Shown here: piece after piece, positions 46,245 through 56,621 of the stretch
How the letters are laid out: each line of letters starts with the position of its first letter
Position numbering within the stretch: position 1 is the first letter of the stretch
DNA from: Bacillus_BD sp963765265
Lineage (GTDB): Bacteria; Bacillota; Bacilli; Bacillales; Cytobacillaceae
Direction: 5' to 3'
Assembly: GCA_963765265.1 (NCBI GenBank)
Contig: CAVXVN010000017.1
Span: 68,849-132,848, forward strand
Length of the DNA stretch: 64,000 nucleotides
Program-made: the position numbers and the translations under genes
The notes under the pieces: generated by a model
What the model saw: only the letters and a program-made list of their open reading frames with translations
What the model was told of the DNA's origin: nothing
The model's database searches: none

Positions 46245-47567
46245 TTATTCATCATTTTTAATGATTTCTGGCTTACCGATCGGATAATATTCAACATGCT
46301 CACAAGCTTTTAATTTATTTTCATCTAAGCAATTTCTTCCATCAAATATAATGGGATGCTTCATTTTTTTTAATATTTCAGTTAGATCCATTTGTTTAAT
46401 CTCATTCCATTCCGTAATGATGAATGCCGCCTCTGCATCCAATATGGCTTCGTCAAGTGTCTGTGCATAAAGGATTCGATCCCCTAATACTTTCTTAGCA
46501 TTTATTGTAGCAACTGGATCATATGCAGTCACATTCGCTCCCATTATGCCTAATAAATGAGCAATTTTAATTGAAGGTGCTTCTCTCATATCATCGGTTT
46601 CTGGTTTAAATGCAAGACCAAGCATCGCTATTTTTCTCCCTTTTAAATCACCAAAACGTTTTAGAGCCTTTGTTACTAGAAGTTCCTGTTGAATAATCAT
46701 TTATTACGATGGTTTCTTTTAAAAGGGAAAAATGGATTCCGTGTTCTTTAGCACTATGAAGTAAGGCTTTTACATCTTTGGGAAAGCATGATCCACCATA
46801 TCCAATTCCAGGTTGTAAAAATGATTCTCCGATTCGTTTATCTTTTCCCATACCTTTTGATACATCCTCAATATTTGCTCCCACCGCTTCACATATATTC
46901 GCTATTTCATTAATAAAACTGATTTTAGTCGCTAAAAATGCGTTGGATGCATACTTAATCATTTCTGCACTTTTAACACTGTTATTAAAATCGGTACATT
47001 CAAAGGTTCGATACATTTCTTGTATTTTTTTTGCTACATCCTTATTTTCACACCCTATGATAATTCGATCTGCTTTCATGGTGTCTTTAATCGCTGAGCC
47101 TTGCCTTAAAAATTCAGGGTTTGACACCATTTGAATGAGTAATGTCTTTACTTAGGTGTTTTTCCAAAATACTTTTAATATAGTCATTTGTCCCGACAGG
47201 CACTGTACTCTTTATAACGACGATTGCGTTTTGTTTTAAATTTAATGCAATATCTCTTGAGGCTTGCTCCAGGTAGGATAAATCCGCTCCTCCATCATTC
47301 CTTTGGGGTGTTCCAACAGCTAGGATGATAATTTCAGCATTCTTTAACCCTTCTTTATGAGAGGTGGTAAACTGCAGTCTTCCTGCTGCTGTATTTTTAG
47401 CGAGTAATATTTCTAGACCTGGTTCATAGATAGGAGAAATCCCTTGACATAGATTGATTAATCTTCTGTTTATCAATATCAATACAAACGACTTGGTGCC
47501 CTATCTCTGACAAACAAACTCCCGTAGACAACCCGACATAACCGGTTCCCAAAACAGCTATTTTCAT
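46245..47567 (-). CDS. ugd: UDP-glucose 6-dehydrogenase (frameshifted)
   Basis: NAD-dependent oxidation of UDP-glucose to UDP-glucuronate for surface glycans. From ATG 47567: MKIAVLGTGYVGLSTGVCLS (Rossmann), VGTPQRNDGGADLSYLEQA, then GYGGSCFPKDVKALL with the catalytic Cys, and the C-terminal LGLAFKPETDDMREAPS. Total length of 1323 bases gives about 440 residues, the family size. The frame shifts near 47455, 47125 and 46690. It starts 2 bases after the galU stop, so one operon. The pairing mirrors ytdA-ytcA of B. subtilis. Confidence 0.9.
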
Positions 47568-47568
47568 A

Positions 47569-48469
47569 TTAATCAAGCTCACTTTTTAACAAATTTTCTT
47601 TCTTATAAACCGTTTTTAAATAGGAAAGAACTTCATCCCTTATATCTTCCCTTTGCAAGGCAAAATCCAATGTGGCTTTAATCAAGCCAATTTTATCCCC
47701 AATATCATAGCGGTTTCCTTCAAAAATATAGGCTAATACTGCTTGTTGTTTATTTAATTCGCTTAAGGCGTCTGTAAGTTGTAGTTCTTTACCATGCCCA
47801 ACTGGAATTCTTGAAAGAATATCAAAAATTTCCGGTCTTAAAACATATCTTCCCATAATGGCATAATTAGATGGTGCCACCTCTTTACTTGGTTTTTCTA
47901 CTAATGAATCAATGTAGAAAAGATTGGGTTCGATATCCGATCCTTTTGGTTTAATAATTCCATATTTATGAATTTCTTTATCTGGAACACTTTGAACGGC
48001 GATTACAGAGCTGTTGCAATACTCGAAAACATTGATAATTTGTTTTAGACAGGGTGTATCTGATTTCACAATGTCATCGCCTAATAATATGGCAAAAGGT
48101 TCATTTCCAATAAAACTTTTTGCACACAAAATTGCATGGCCAAGTCCTTTTGGCTCCTTTTGACGGACATAATAGATATTTACTAAGTTTGATATTTTCT
48201 GAACTTCTTCTAACATGTCAAGCTGATTTTTCTTTAACAATGCATCTTCTAATTCATAAGATTTATCAAAGTGATCTTCTATGGACCTTTTTCCTCTCCC
48301 AATAATGATCGACGATTTCCTCGATACCTGAAGCTACTGCTTCTTCTACAATATATTGAATGGTCGGTTTATCCACGATCGGCAACATTTCTTTTGGCTG
48401 AGCTTTTGTTGCAGGCAAAAATCGAGTTCCAAGACCTGCTGCTGGAATAATAGCTTTACGAATTTTCAT
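47569..48469 (-). CDS. galU: UTP-glucose-1-phosphate uridylyltransferase (frameshifted)
   Basis: Makes UDP-glucose from UTP and glucose-1-phosphate. About 299 residues from MKIRKAIIPAAGLGTRFLPA (nucleotide-binding loop), TKAQPKEMLPIVDKP, and GLGHAILCAKSFIGNEPFA. One shift near 48290 (after SGIEEIV) splits it; removing one base restores length and similarity. ATG 48469 is chosen for the site ggagagagcct. It is the first gene of the galU-ugd operon. GtaB/YtdA paralogy is not resolved. Confidence 0.9.
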
Positions 48470-48603
48470 AGGCTCTCTCCTTTTATTTTCCTTTATCATT
48501 TATATGCAAATCAACTAGTGGCGGACACGTTAAAGGCCTAATCAACTAGGGAAAGATGGAAGAATTATAGAATGAAACCTATTAAAATGGTTTCATTTCA
48601 TGG

Positions 48604-48648
48604 CAAAAATAACGACTTGCCCAGAAATAGACAAGTCGTTATTTTTGT
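48604..48648 (-). terminator. Terminator of the glycosyltransferase/HipA-like operon
   Basis: Stem AAAAATAACGACTTG / CAAGTCGTTATTTTT, overlapping the stop region of the HipA-like gene. Confidence 0.8.
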
Positions 48649-49422
48649 ATATTGTGTAAGGGGCGATATATTTTTTTTATAAATGTTTGTATGGTTTCCG
48701 GAAGCACTTTTTTTCTACGATTCACTAGTGTGTGAACGATTTCCTTTTTTTCCTCTTTTGAAACCATCCAGTCGTCAGGTAGGGTTGAAACAATCTCTTC
48801 GATTAAAAAGATAGGCATTGTTTGAATCAGTTCCAATGACTCAGCAAAATTTTTTTCATCCTGGATAAAACGTGCCATAAGTTGATGGGTGGCACTTTTT
48901 ATTAAATCCGCTGGTAGTATTTCTAAATCGGAAAGAAGCCAATTGTATGTTCCAAATACTTCCGCATGGTCAATGGCCCATAATTGGTAGGTGCTTTCGG
49001 ATACTTTCATGTAATAGTATGTTTTTACGAGTCCGATCACCATTATATAGCCAATAATCAAATACGATTATACTTGCAAGGGAATGATGATTCATGATTT
49101 GAGAAATATGGGATACCTGATGAGCGTCTAAACAATGAGGGATATATATTGATGCAAATTGATATTGAGTCATACTTAACTCTTGAAGTTCAGGGATTTG
49201 AGAAGAAAAATCAAGAGGAATTTCTACAAATTGAGCGTAGGGAATGGGAAGTCCTAGGTAACGACCCAAACAATATGAAATCCATTCATTCGCTAGAGTT
49301 CTTTCAAAGCCAGATTGAAAGTATTTCACTACATAGTCTTTGCCATCATTAAAGGTAAATAAATGTGCATTTGATTTTCCTTCGAGCTTTTTACAATAGG
49401 CAATGGGTTCAATCATGTTCAT
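48639..49422 (-). CDS. HipA-like kinase-fold protein (frameshifted)
   Basis: About 260 residues. The N-terminal half has a small nucleotide-binding lobe (HLFTFNDGKDYVVKYFQ), then IVFDYWLYNGDRTRKNILL and, after a frame change near 49030, LWAIDHAEVFG. DxxxxNxDR-like and DH motifs match the HipA kinase catalytic and Mg loops. Start ATG overlaps the end of the glycosyltransferase gene by 14 bases. No HipB antitoxin is nearby, so a toxin role is unlikely; a coat or glycan role fits the neighbours better. Confidence 0.7.
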
Positions 49423-50527
49423 TCATCACATCCTTTGCCTCTTTAGTCACTGGAATTAGTTCTTTTAATAGTTCGATATATTGTTCCGCTACTACTTGAA
49501 TGGCAAAATGATCTTGTACATGTTCGATCGCTGCTTTTGACATGCGCTGATGGAGTTCAGGATAATCTAAAATACGATATAGTTGCTTGACCGCGTCCTG
49601 CACATTAAGACCTCGAAAGAGAAAGCCTGTTTTTTCGTGAACAACTATTTCTGTAATCGGTGTCATTTTTGAAGCGACAACAGGTACTCCACATACCATC
49701 GATTCTATAAAGGTATTTCCAAATGATTCAGATTTTGTTGTGGATAATGTGCAACCGCCCGATTCGCGTATTTTTGCATAAACATGTGGCATTTGCTGAT
49801 AGGGTATGACAGGAAACCATTTAATCATGTCTGTAAGCTGTTCCTCTTTCCATTTTTCTGCAAATTCATCACGTTGTACGCTTTGTGCTCCACCGATAAT
49901 CCAAATTTCAATATCATCTCGTTCCTGCTTGATCACTTTCGCAATCTCAAGAAGCATCGGCCAATTTTTACGTTTATCCAATCTACCAATCCAGCCTATA
50001 ATCTTTTTATTCTTTGGCATAACTGGAGAGCTTTCCCAATCAATTTCTTCAGAGGATAGTGCACGGAAAAAGGATGTATCCACTCCATTATAGATGACGT
50101 TGATTGGAATTCCTTCAGTAAGTATTGAGACTAAGCGCTTTTGGTAGTTCGAAGGGACGATAATGGTTAATGGTTCAATTCCATTAAATGATTTCAGGTG
50201 TGGTTGCAGCTTGATTAGTTCTGGAGTACGAGCTTCTATAAGCACAGGACCTTGGTAGTTTGCTCTTATGATCCATTTGTATGCAGCGGCTGTATCCACT
50301 ATAATAATCGCATCATAAGCATTACCTTGAATTATTTTTACGATTTCCTTTTTATCTTTGGTTAAATAAATGGGAGCGACATCCTCCATAATATGAAGGC
50401 CGCCGTGATCTGTTGTATACAGAAATTCGGTTTGAATTCCATGCTTTTTGAAATAGATCGAGCGGTTTCGCCATCCAGCATTTACCCCTCCAACAGTGAG
50501 TAAACGCCAAATTATAAGTACTTTCAT
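49409..50527 (-). CDS. GT4-family glycosyltransferase
   Basis: 372 residues with the GT-B fold. The C-terminal domain has IGWIGRLDKRKNWPMLLEI and the ESFGNTFIESMVCGVPVVAS motif with the nucleotide-sugar Glu. Start MKVLIIWRLLTVGG at 50527 is used because gaggggaacgaat precedes it. It resembles spore-surface transferases such as CotSA or YtcC, but the acceptor is unknown. First gene of the operon with the HipA-like gene. Confidence 0.87.
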   Translation of the reverse strand: MKVLIIWRLLTVGGVNAGWRNRSIYFKKHGIQTEFLYTTDHGGLHIMEDVAPIYLTKDKKEIVKIIQGNAYDAIIIVDTAAAYKWIIRANYQGPVLIEARTPELIKLQPHLKSFNGIEPLTIIVPSNYQKRLVSILTEGIPINVIYNGVDTSFFRALSSEEIDWESSPVMPKNKKIIGWIGRLDKRKNWPMLLEIAKVIKQERDDIEIWIIGGAQSVQRDEFAEKWKEEQLTDMIKWFPVIPYQQMPHVYAKIRESGGCTLSTTKSESFGNTFIESMVCGVPVVASKMTPITEIVVHEKTGFLFRGLNVQDAVKQLYRILDYPELHQRMSKAAIEHVQDHFAIQVVAEQYIELLKELIPVTKEAKDVMNEHD

Positions 50528-50615
50528 ATTCGTTCCCCTCACTCTAATATTAGGTCCTCCTCATGATGATTCATAATTTATCTAAAGGATAGTCAAAAGA
50601 TGTTGATTCTGTGTA

Positions 50616-51990
50616 CTATTTTTGGCGTTTAGATTTTATACTATTTTCATTGAAATTGAACCAATTTTTATATTTGTTATTATCATTATTTCGATTATGG
50701 CTAGGAAAACCATCGGATTTTTGATACCGATTGTTCCTTTCCTTTAAATTAGATTTATTATTTTCGTTATATCCAATGTAACTTCCTTTATTAGTGGACT
50801 TTTTGTTTTTTTGTGAATCATGATCGGCCTTGTGCTTATTTTTTCTCTGATTATCTTCGTTGGGTACGTTATTCTTTTTCGGTTTTTCCCAATGTTTATC
50901 AATTTGCTCCATGACTACATCAGGATCTGTTTCACGTGCTAACATTGTTTTTTGTGAATCATGATCGGCCTCTTGTTTATTTTTTCTCTGATTATCTTCG
51001 TTGGGTACGTTATTCTTTTTCGATTTTTCCCAATGTTTATCAATTTGCTCCATGACTACATCAGGATCTGTTCCACGTGCTAACATTGTTTTTTGTGAAT
51101 CATGATCGGCCTCTTGTTTATTTTTTCTCTGATTATCTTCGTTGGGTACGTTATTCTTTTTCGATTTTTCCCAATGTTTATCAATTTGCTCCATGACTAC
51201 ATCAGGATCTGTTCCACGTGCTAACATTGTTTTTACCCACTCTTCTTTAAATACTTTGTGTACTAAACTTTCTAGCTGTGTCACATATATTTGTTCGTCA
51301 TTTGTTGTTAACAATTTATCGCTTAGACCCTTCAATTTATCCTTTTTTGACTGTTTTTTTATAAGAACCTGGTAAATTTGTCGAGAAAGTTCTTCCATCC
51401 GAATATAATGCTTCCATTCCTCATATAATTCCGGGGAAAGTGCTTGTACATGGGATAAGAATAATTCTTTATACTCTTCTCCAAAAGAGGTTAACAATTT
51501 CCGTGGATATGGATAGACACGATCACGCCAAACCGTCCTCGCCACATCGATTACTTTCAAATTGCCATCAGGTTGCAGGTAGATTTGTCTCTTATGATGG
51601 TCAATTCGATCATAGCCAATTTCTTTAAATGTAATTAACATATTAATTAATTTCATGGATAACTCTTCAGTTAATGGATGCGATTGCAGATATTCACGCA
51701 AATCTACACCTTTGATGATTTCCATTGCAATATAAAGCGGTCCCTTCTGCATAAACTTCAGGAAAGAGGTTTGTATGTTGTCCTAAAGTAAGAGCATAAT
51801 GTTCACGTTCGCAATCCTCTGTGTTACCAAACACTTTTACACATATTTCATCTGAAAATTGAAAAACGGCTCCTTGACGCCCTTTGCCAATCATCGTAAG
51901 TGGTGAATGATTGACCACCTCAACGTCCGCATTTTCTAAATTTTTAACTTCAATTTCTCCCATGCATTTTTCCAAGTATTCAGTATCCAA
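50616..51990 (-). CDS. Ser/Thr kinase-like protein with C-terminal 47-aa repeats (frameshifted)
   Basis: About 457 residues. N-terminal kinase fold: glycine loop IGKGRQGAVFQF, Lys in ICVKVFG, hinge PLYIAMEIIKGVDLREYL, catalytic-loop region GYDRIDHHKRQIYL and KVIDVAR. The usual HRD is degenerate (DRIDHHK), so activity is uncertain. Then three tandem 47-residue copies (TMLARGTDPDVVMEQIDKHW...) and an Asn/Lys-rich tail. An extra G near 51750 breaks the frame. Start TTG after aagggggaaataa. The layout suggests a spore-coat kinase-like protein. Confidence 0.75.
50807..51229 (-). repeat. Three tandem 141-bp repeats inside the kinase-like gene
   Basis: Units 50807-50947, 50948-51088 and 51089-51229. 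The last two are identical over 141 bases and the first differs at a few positions. Each encodes 47 residues in frame. Confidence 0.95.
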
Positions 51991-52140
51991 TTATTTCCCC
52001 CTTCTTTCCTCCAAGAATACATTCTCTTATCTCCATATATTAATAAGCAGAAACACTATAAATGGGAAGTGTAAACACCTAGAAATTGAAAATGTATTTT
52101 CACTAAAGTCCAAAGTATGATGTATGATGCGATAGATTAA

Positions 52141-52184
52141 AAAGAAAACAGACTCATCGCATGGATAAGTCTGTTTTCTTTTTA
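52141..52184. terminator. Terminator upstream of the kinase gene / downstream of sqhC
   Basis: Stem AAAGAAAACAGACT / AGTCTGTTTTCTTT, on the minus strand just after sqhC. Confidence 0.8.
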
Positions 52185-52209
52185 ATTTTGAAGTTGTGCC
52201 TCAACGTTT

Positions 52210-54105
52210 TTACACTAAATACTTATTCTGAAAATGTGATAGCGCAAGCAGTGGAAATATATATTGGTAGCTATGATAGTGAATATAAAAAGCTCCTGCC
52301 ATTCCCTGCCCTTTTGGATAGGATGTCGTCCAATCATTTTGATCCATATTCTTCAGCAAATAATCAACTCCATTCTTAATTGAATGTGTTGGTTTTTCAG
52401 ACGATGCAATGAGAGCATCGACAGCCCATGCTGTATGTGTTAGTGTACTTGTTTTTAATGGAATATACTTTTTCTCTCTATCACTTCTACATGATTCTCC
52501 CCATCCTCCGTCATTATTTTGGATCTCATTCAACCATTTGATTGATTTAGTGATCGAATGGTTAGTTGGCAACACTCCAACCGCTCTTAATCCAGTAATA
52601 GCTGCCCAAGTTCCGTATATAAAACAAATCCCCCAGCGCCCATACCATGAACCATTCATTTCTTGATGATTAACTAACCAATTGATAGCGGATCTAACGG
52701 ATGTCTGATTGTTTGTTAGATTCGTATAAGAACCAAGAAATTCTAATGTTCTCCCCGTTAAGTCTGCAGATGATGGATCATTGATGAGATATTCTGCACC
52801 TTCGATTGGAAACAGTTGTAGCAATCGGTTATTTGTATTCTTTTCAAAACTAGGCCATCCTCCGTCAGTATTTTGCATGGATAATACCCAACGGATTCCT
52901 TTCTCCCAGGCTTGAAGGTATACTGGGTCATTCTGTACATTTCTGGAAATTGATCTTAGCGAAGCGGTTGTATCATCAACATCTGGTTGAATCGTGTTGA
53001 TGTCTGAAAATCCCCATCCTCCTGGTGACCCAAATCGATTGTGAACAACCCAATCACCATACTTGTATTGCTGACGACCCAGTAAATAATCGTTGGCCTT
53101 TTTCACCGCAGGATCTGCTGATGAAACTCCAGCTTCCTGTAAGACAAAATTGATTAAGGATGTGTTCCAAACAGTTGCTGTTGTATATTGCATATGTGGC
53201 AACCCGTTTATTTCACACTTCATTGATTTTAAACCGCTCACAGCTTTTACGATGAGCGGTGACGTTTTTTCATATCCAAGGGAGAGTAATGCAAAAATCA
53301 TCAAAAAGGTTGAGCTAAAATAACTTAATAAAGTTCCATCTGGTTCAATACGAGCAAGCATATATTGTTTTGCATGTTCTGTTGCAAGTTGATGAATCTG
53401 GCTAGGTAATCCTATTAGACTATTGATACCTTGTTCAATAATGGAATGAAGTGAACGCCATTCTTTCAATTCCCTAAAGCTAAATGAATGATCGATCTGT
53501 CCATTGTACCTGCTTAGGAATAAATTTGATAAATCGGGGCTTTTTTTAGTTGTTAAACGAAATTTCTTATCAGTAAGAAGCATGATTGGAGTTAGATTGG
53601 CTCTTCCAAATACAGAAAAATGATAAAAGTTTATAGGAAATGAAGGAGGAAGTAAGATCATTTCGAGTGGAAGCGGATTAAAACTGGGCCATTTCAACTG
53701 TCCAGTCATGGCGAGCATTATTTTTGTGAACATATGGGAGTTTTCTATTCCTCCGTTTGATAAAATAAATTGTTTAGCTTTCAACAATCTTTGATCTTTT
53801 TGATCGTAATATCCAGAATAGAGGAGTGCATAATACGCCTCTACTGTAGCTGACACATTTCCCATGGGTTCATCATAATAAAGCTTCCACGCTCCATTTT
53901 TCTCTTGTCTGCTTATGATTCGTTCTGTGAGTTGGTTGATTAAATTTTCCTCATGAATGTCTAATGACCTTAATAAAATGATCATATAACAATCTGTTGA
54001 AATTCCAGTTTCAAATGGATAATTCCATGAACCATTGGGAGATTGGTCTTGCCTTAAGATTTCTATAATCCGGTTCATTCCATCTGTAATTTGATCTTTT
54101 ATCAT
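52210..54105 (-). CDS. sqhC: Squalene-hopene / sporulenol cyclase
   Basis: Prenyltransferase-fold triterpene cyclase of 631 residues, equal in size to the B. subtilis sporulenol synthase (SqhC), which makes spore terpenoids from tetraprenyl-beta-curcumene. The catalytic DxDD is in QPDVDDTTA (near residue 377), and QW repeats such as QNTDGGWPSF and QNNDGGWGES are present. It is a peripheral membrane protein. Start ATG after gggagagggaaaagt. Substrate by analogy only. Confidence 0.9.
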   Translation of the reverse strand: MIKDQITDGMNRIIEILRQDQSPNGSWNYPFETGISTDCYMIILLRSLDIHEENLINQLTERIISRQEKNGAWKLYYDEPMGNVSATVEAYYALLYSGYYDQKDQRLLKAKQFILSNGGIENSHMFTKIMLAMTGQLKWPSFNPLPLEMILLPPSFPINFYHFSVFGRANLTPIMLLTDKKFRLTTKKSPDLSNLFLSRYNGQIDHSFSFRELKEWRSLHSIIEQGINSLIGLPSQIHQLATEHAKQYMLARIEPDGTLLSYFSSTFLMIFALLSLGYEKTSPLIVKAVSGLKSMKCEINGLPHMQYTTATVWNTSLINFVLQEAGVSSADPAVKKANDYLLGRQQYKYGDWVVHNRFGSPGGWGFSDINTIQPDVDDTTASLRSISRNVQNDPVYLQAWEKGIRWVLSMQNTDGGWPSFEKNTNNRLLQLFPIEGAEYLINDPSSADLTGRTLEFLGSYTNLTNNQTSVRSAINWLVNHQEMNGSWYGRWGICFIYGTWAAITGLRAVGVLPTNHSITKSIKWLNEIQNNDGGWGESCRSDREKKYIPLKTSTLTHTAWAVDALIASSEKPTHSIKNGVDYLLKNMDQNDWTTSYPKGQGMAGAFYIHYHSYQYIFPLLALSHFQNKYLV

Positions 54106-54187
54106 ACTTTTCCCTCTCCCTTTACTTTTAACTTAATGATTAATATTCGAAAAACAGCAAGATCATTCATAAAGGGAGTGGACACAT

Positions 54188-55330
54188 TTGTGGAAATTCA
54201 AGAAACCAAGTCAACTGTCACTCTCTCAATCTCTTATAAAAATAAAAAAGGAGTTAAAGAAAAAGGAAAAGAAATCCATACCTAAAAGAGAACTTACCTT
54301 GGAAGAAATAGCTCTGGTTCAACAAATCCAGGATCAGACAAAGAACTTAAATAAAAATAATGTAACAAGAACAAAAGCCTATCTTGAATTTTATAATCGC
54401 CACCCTGAAATACATTGGGCTTTTTTAGGACATATGGTCTCTCGTAATGGTGGATGGAATATGACTGATTTAAAAGGTGGTTTACTCACAGACCTGCTTA
54501 CACAAAAAGAAAGAGTTTCATTTTTTGCATTTTTAGAACGGGGTAACTGGCTGATTTTTCAAGATGCCTTTCCGCAGTTTTTGATTTATGAAGAAAGCAT
54601 GAAAAGAGGACAAAACCTATTTTATCTTTTGCCTTATTTCCATGTTTCCATGTTTATGGAAACTCTTTGGAATCAATTTTGGGAAGAACAGGACTCTTAT
54701 GTACTTACGGTTGCATTAATAATAAATGAACAAAGTTATTTGGAATCAAGAGTGCTTCAAAATCCATCTTTTAAAAAAGAAGTTTTTAGTAAATTGGAGT
54801 TTAAATTGCAGGATTTACTATCCATGAATCATATTCTCTTTCCCTGTCTCAAAAATGGAGAAATACAATTAGCAGGCCAAACTCTGCATCATTTTGAAAG
54901 TTTACACGAACGTATTCTTTTAGGAAAACGATTGTATGCCATTTTGTTTAGCGATCAACATCGATTAAAAATGACTGAAATATGGGCAACGAGTCATCCC
55001 CATTCGGGTTCGAGAAAAGATTACTGGCCACATATTTTTAATGATATTAATGAGGGTGTACCAGGTAAGGCGTTAAAACCAAGGATCCAATCATGTAAAA
55101 TCGTTCCAGGATCCTTTCGTATTTATAGCCCAAAACTGGCGTTTGCTTGGAAAAATCGAGAGCATAAACAGGCAGAAATTGTAGACTGGTTTCAAAACTG
55201 GAATGTTGTAAAGTACCTGACCGATTCAGGAGAAAATATAGATGGAGAGATTGAAAATGACTATTGCAAAACGCTCGAAAGACTTGAATTCGCAGCAATC
55301 ACAAAAAAAGCAATGTTCCTATTGGATTAG
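54188..55330 (+). CDS. yppC: DUF2515 protein (YppC-like)
   Basis: 380 residues from TTG 54188 (site aaagggagtggacacat). After a Lys-rich N-terminus it contains TRTKAYLEFYNRHPEIHWAF and LGHMVSRNGGWNMTDLKGG, the DUF2515 signature. B. subtilis YppC is shorter at the N-terminus. It is soluble, of unknown function, and divergent from sqhC. Confidence 0.82.
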   Translation: MWKFKKPSQLSLSQSLIKIKKELKKKEKKSIPKRELTLEEIALVQQIQDQTKNLNKNNVTRTKAYLEFYNRHPEIHWAFLGHMVSRNGGWNMTDLKGGLLTDLLTQKERVSFFAFLERGNWLIFQDAFPQFLIYEESMKRGQNLFYLLPYFHVSMFMETLWNQFWEEQDSYVLTVALIINEQSYLESRVLQNPSFKKEVFSKLEFKLQDLLSMNHILFPCLKNGEIQLAGQTLHHFESLHERILLGKRLYAILFSDQHRLKMTEIWATSHPHSGSRKDYWPHIFNDINEGVPGKALKPRIQSCKIVPGSFRIYSPKLAFAWKNREHKQAEIVDWFQNWNVVKYLTDSGENIDGEIENDYCKTLERLEFAAITKKAMFLLD

Positions 55331-55718
55331 AAATGCTTCGAATTTTATTTCAACTGTACTATTTGCAACTTTAATTGGAACGTATCTTGATCTATATTTT
55401 GTAGGCAGTGGGTTTTATTTCTTTCCTATGAGACCTTTTCCAACTATATTTTCAATCAATATTCTTTTTACCTTAATAGGACTTCCGTTTTTAATTGGTT
55501 TCTTTATTATTGTCTGTCATAGAGTGATTTTATGGAAAAAAATAGGGATGATACTCATATTGAGCCTATTCATGTCTATTACAGAAAAAATGTCTGAAAC
55601 ATGGGGTTTTTTTAGTCATAATGAGTCATGGAAACACATCTATTCCTTCATTGGCTACTCCGTTTTTTTAACGGTTATCTATTCTTTTTATCATTGGTTC
55701 ACACAAAGTAGGCGCTAG
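55257..55718 (+). CDS. Four-helix membrane protein, 153 aa
   Basis: Four hydrophobic segments from about residue 28 on, similar in size and pattern to the CBO0543-type membrane proteins. ATG 55257 follows GGAGAG with 7 bases between. It overlaps the upstream gene by 74 bases, so it is probably translationally coupled. Function unknown. Confidence 0.7.
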   Translation: MTIAKRSKDLNSQQSQKKQCSYWIRNASNFISTVLFATLIGTYLDLYFVGSGFYFFPMRPFPTIFSINILFTLIGLPFLIGFFIIVCHRVILWKKIGMILILSLFMSITEKMSETWGFFSHNESWKHIYSFIGYSVFLTVIYSFYHWFTQSRR

Positions 55719-55787
55719 TTTTTTCACAATGGATCTAGAATTAGGTGTTTACTGAGTATTCCCCACCATTTTCCTAAAAAAAGAAAA

Positions 55788-55818
55788 AGGCAACCACATA
55801 TACTCGGTTGCCTTTACA
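55788..55818. terminator. Terminator between convergent genes
   Basis: Stem AAAGGCAACC / GGTTGCCTTT. Confidence 0.75.
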
Positions 55819-55922
55819 TTCAATCATAATTCTTTACCATTTCAGTCATAACCCAATTGGTTTATACCTGTTACACCCGTGCTCTTTTGCATCACCTTTT
55901 TGGTATATCAGTTGTTTAAAGA

Positions 55923-56370
55923 TTAATTTAACACTTGATTAATCTTTTCCATTAAACTTGATATTTCATTTGCGGTTGTCAGGATTTCTGAATTTTCAAG
56001 TGCAGCAGGGTCTAATGTACCGTTTTCTATATTGTCTAAGTACATATCGATTCCTTCTTCTAGCTTTGCATTAGAGCTTACAATTTGATTATGAATATCC
56101 TCTGCAACAGATAGGAGGCTCTATTTCATTAAACGAATGAATTTGTTCTTTCATTTGTCCAAGTTCATTTTCTAAATTCTGTCTCGCTGTCTCATCTGTG
56201 ACTGCCTCTTTTGCGAGTTGAGGAACTTCATTTGCAAATGTTTTTGTTGAATTTATATATTCTGTTGTGATATCAGCGTACTCTACAGTATCATTAACCT
56301 CTCCGATTAAAGAACATCCGTTAAGGAATAATAATCCAATCATTCCAAATACCGTTAAAAACTTCTTCAT
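55923..56370 (-). CDS. DUF6376-type lipoprotein (one frameshift)
   Basis: About 148 residues with lipobox LNGC at 16-19. After the helical part FANEVPQLAKEAVTDE, the frame changes near 56118 inside FNEIEPP-(I)-VAEDIHNQI. The rest, VSSNAKLEEGIDMYLDNIEN to INQVLN, is plain in the next frame. Total length minus one base is a whole number of codons. Function unknown; surface lipoprotein. Confidence 0.78.
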
Positions 56371-56621
56371 TATGATCCTCCCTCAAAATAAATCTAGTGC
56401 CACTTACAAATATATTATACATCCGACCCTTAATTCCCTCTAATATAAAAGAATTAATTTCTTAAGAAATCTCAGTTTAAAACCATTGGGAGAACGACAA
56501 TAGTTCAATATATTTTCATTATTTTTAAAAATACACTATATTTGAGTAATAAATAATTAATATATTTATACATGTTTTTACATTTAATAAAAAACTAGGT
56601 TTATAGAAAGAAGGATTTTAA

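Noticed and set aside
48639..49422. HipAB toxin-antitoxin module
   Set aside because: No HipB-like HTH gene on either side and coupling to a glycosyltransferase instead.
50807..51229. CRISPR-like array
   Set aside because: Units are 141 bases, contiguous without spacers and in frame in a protein gene.
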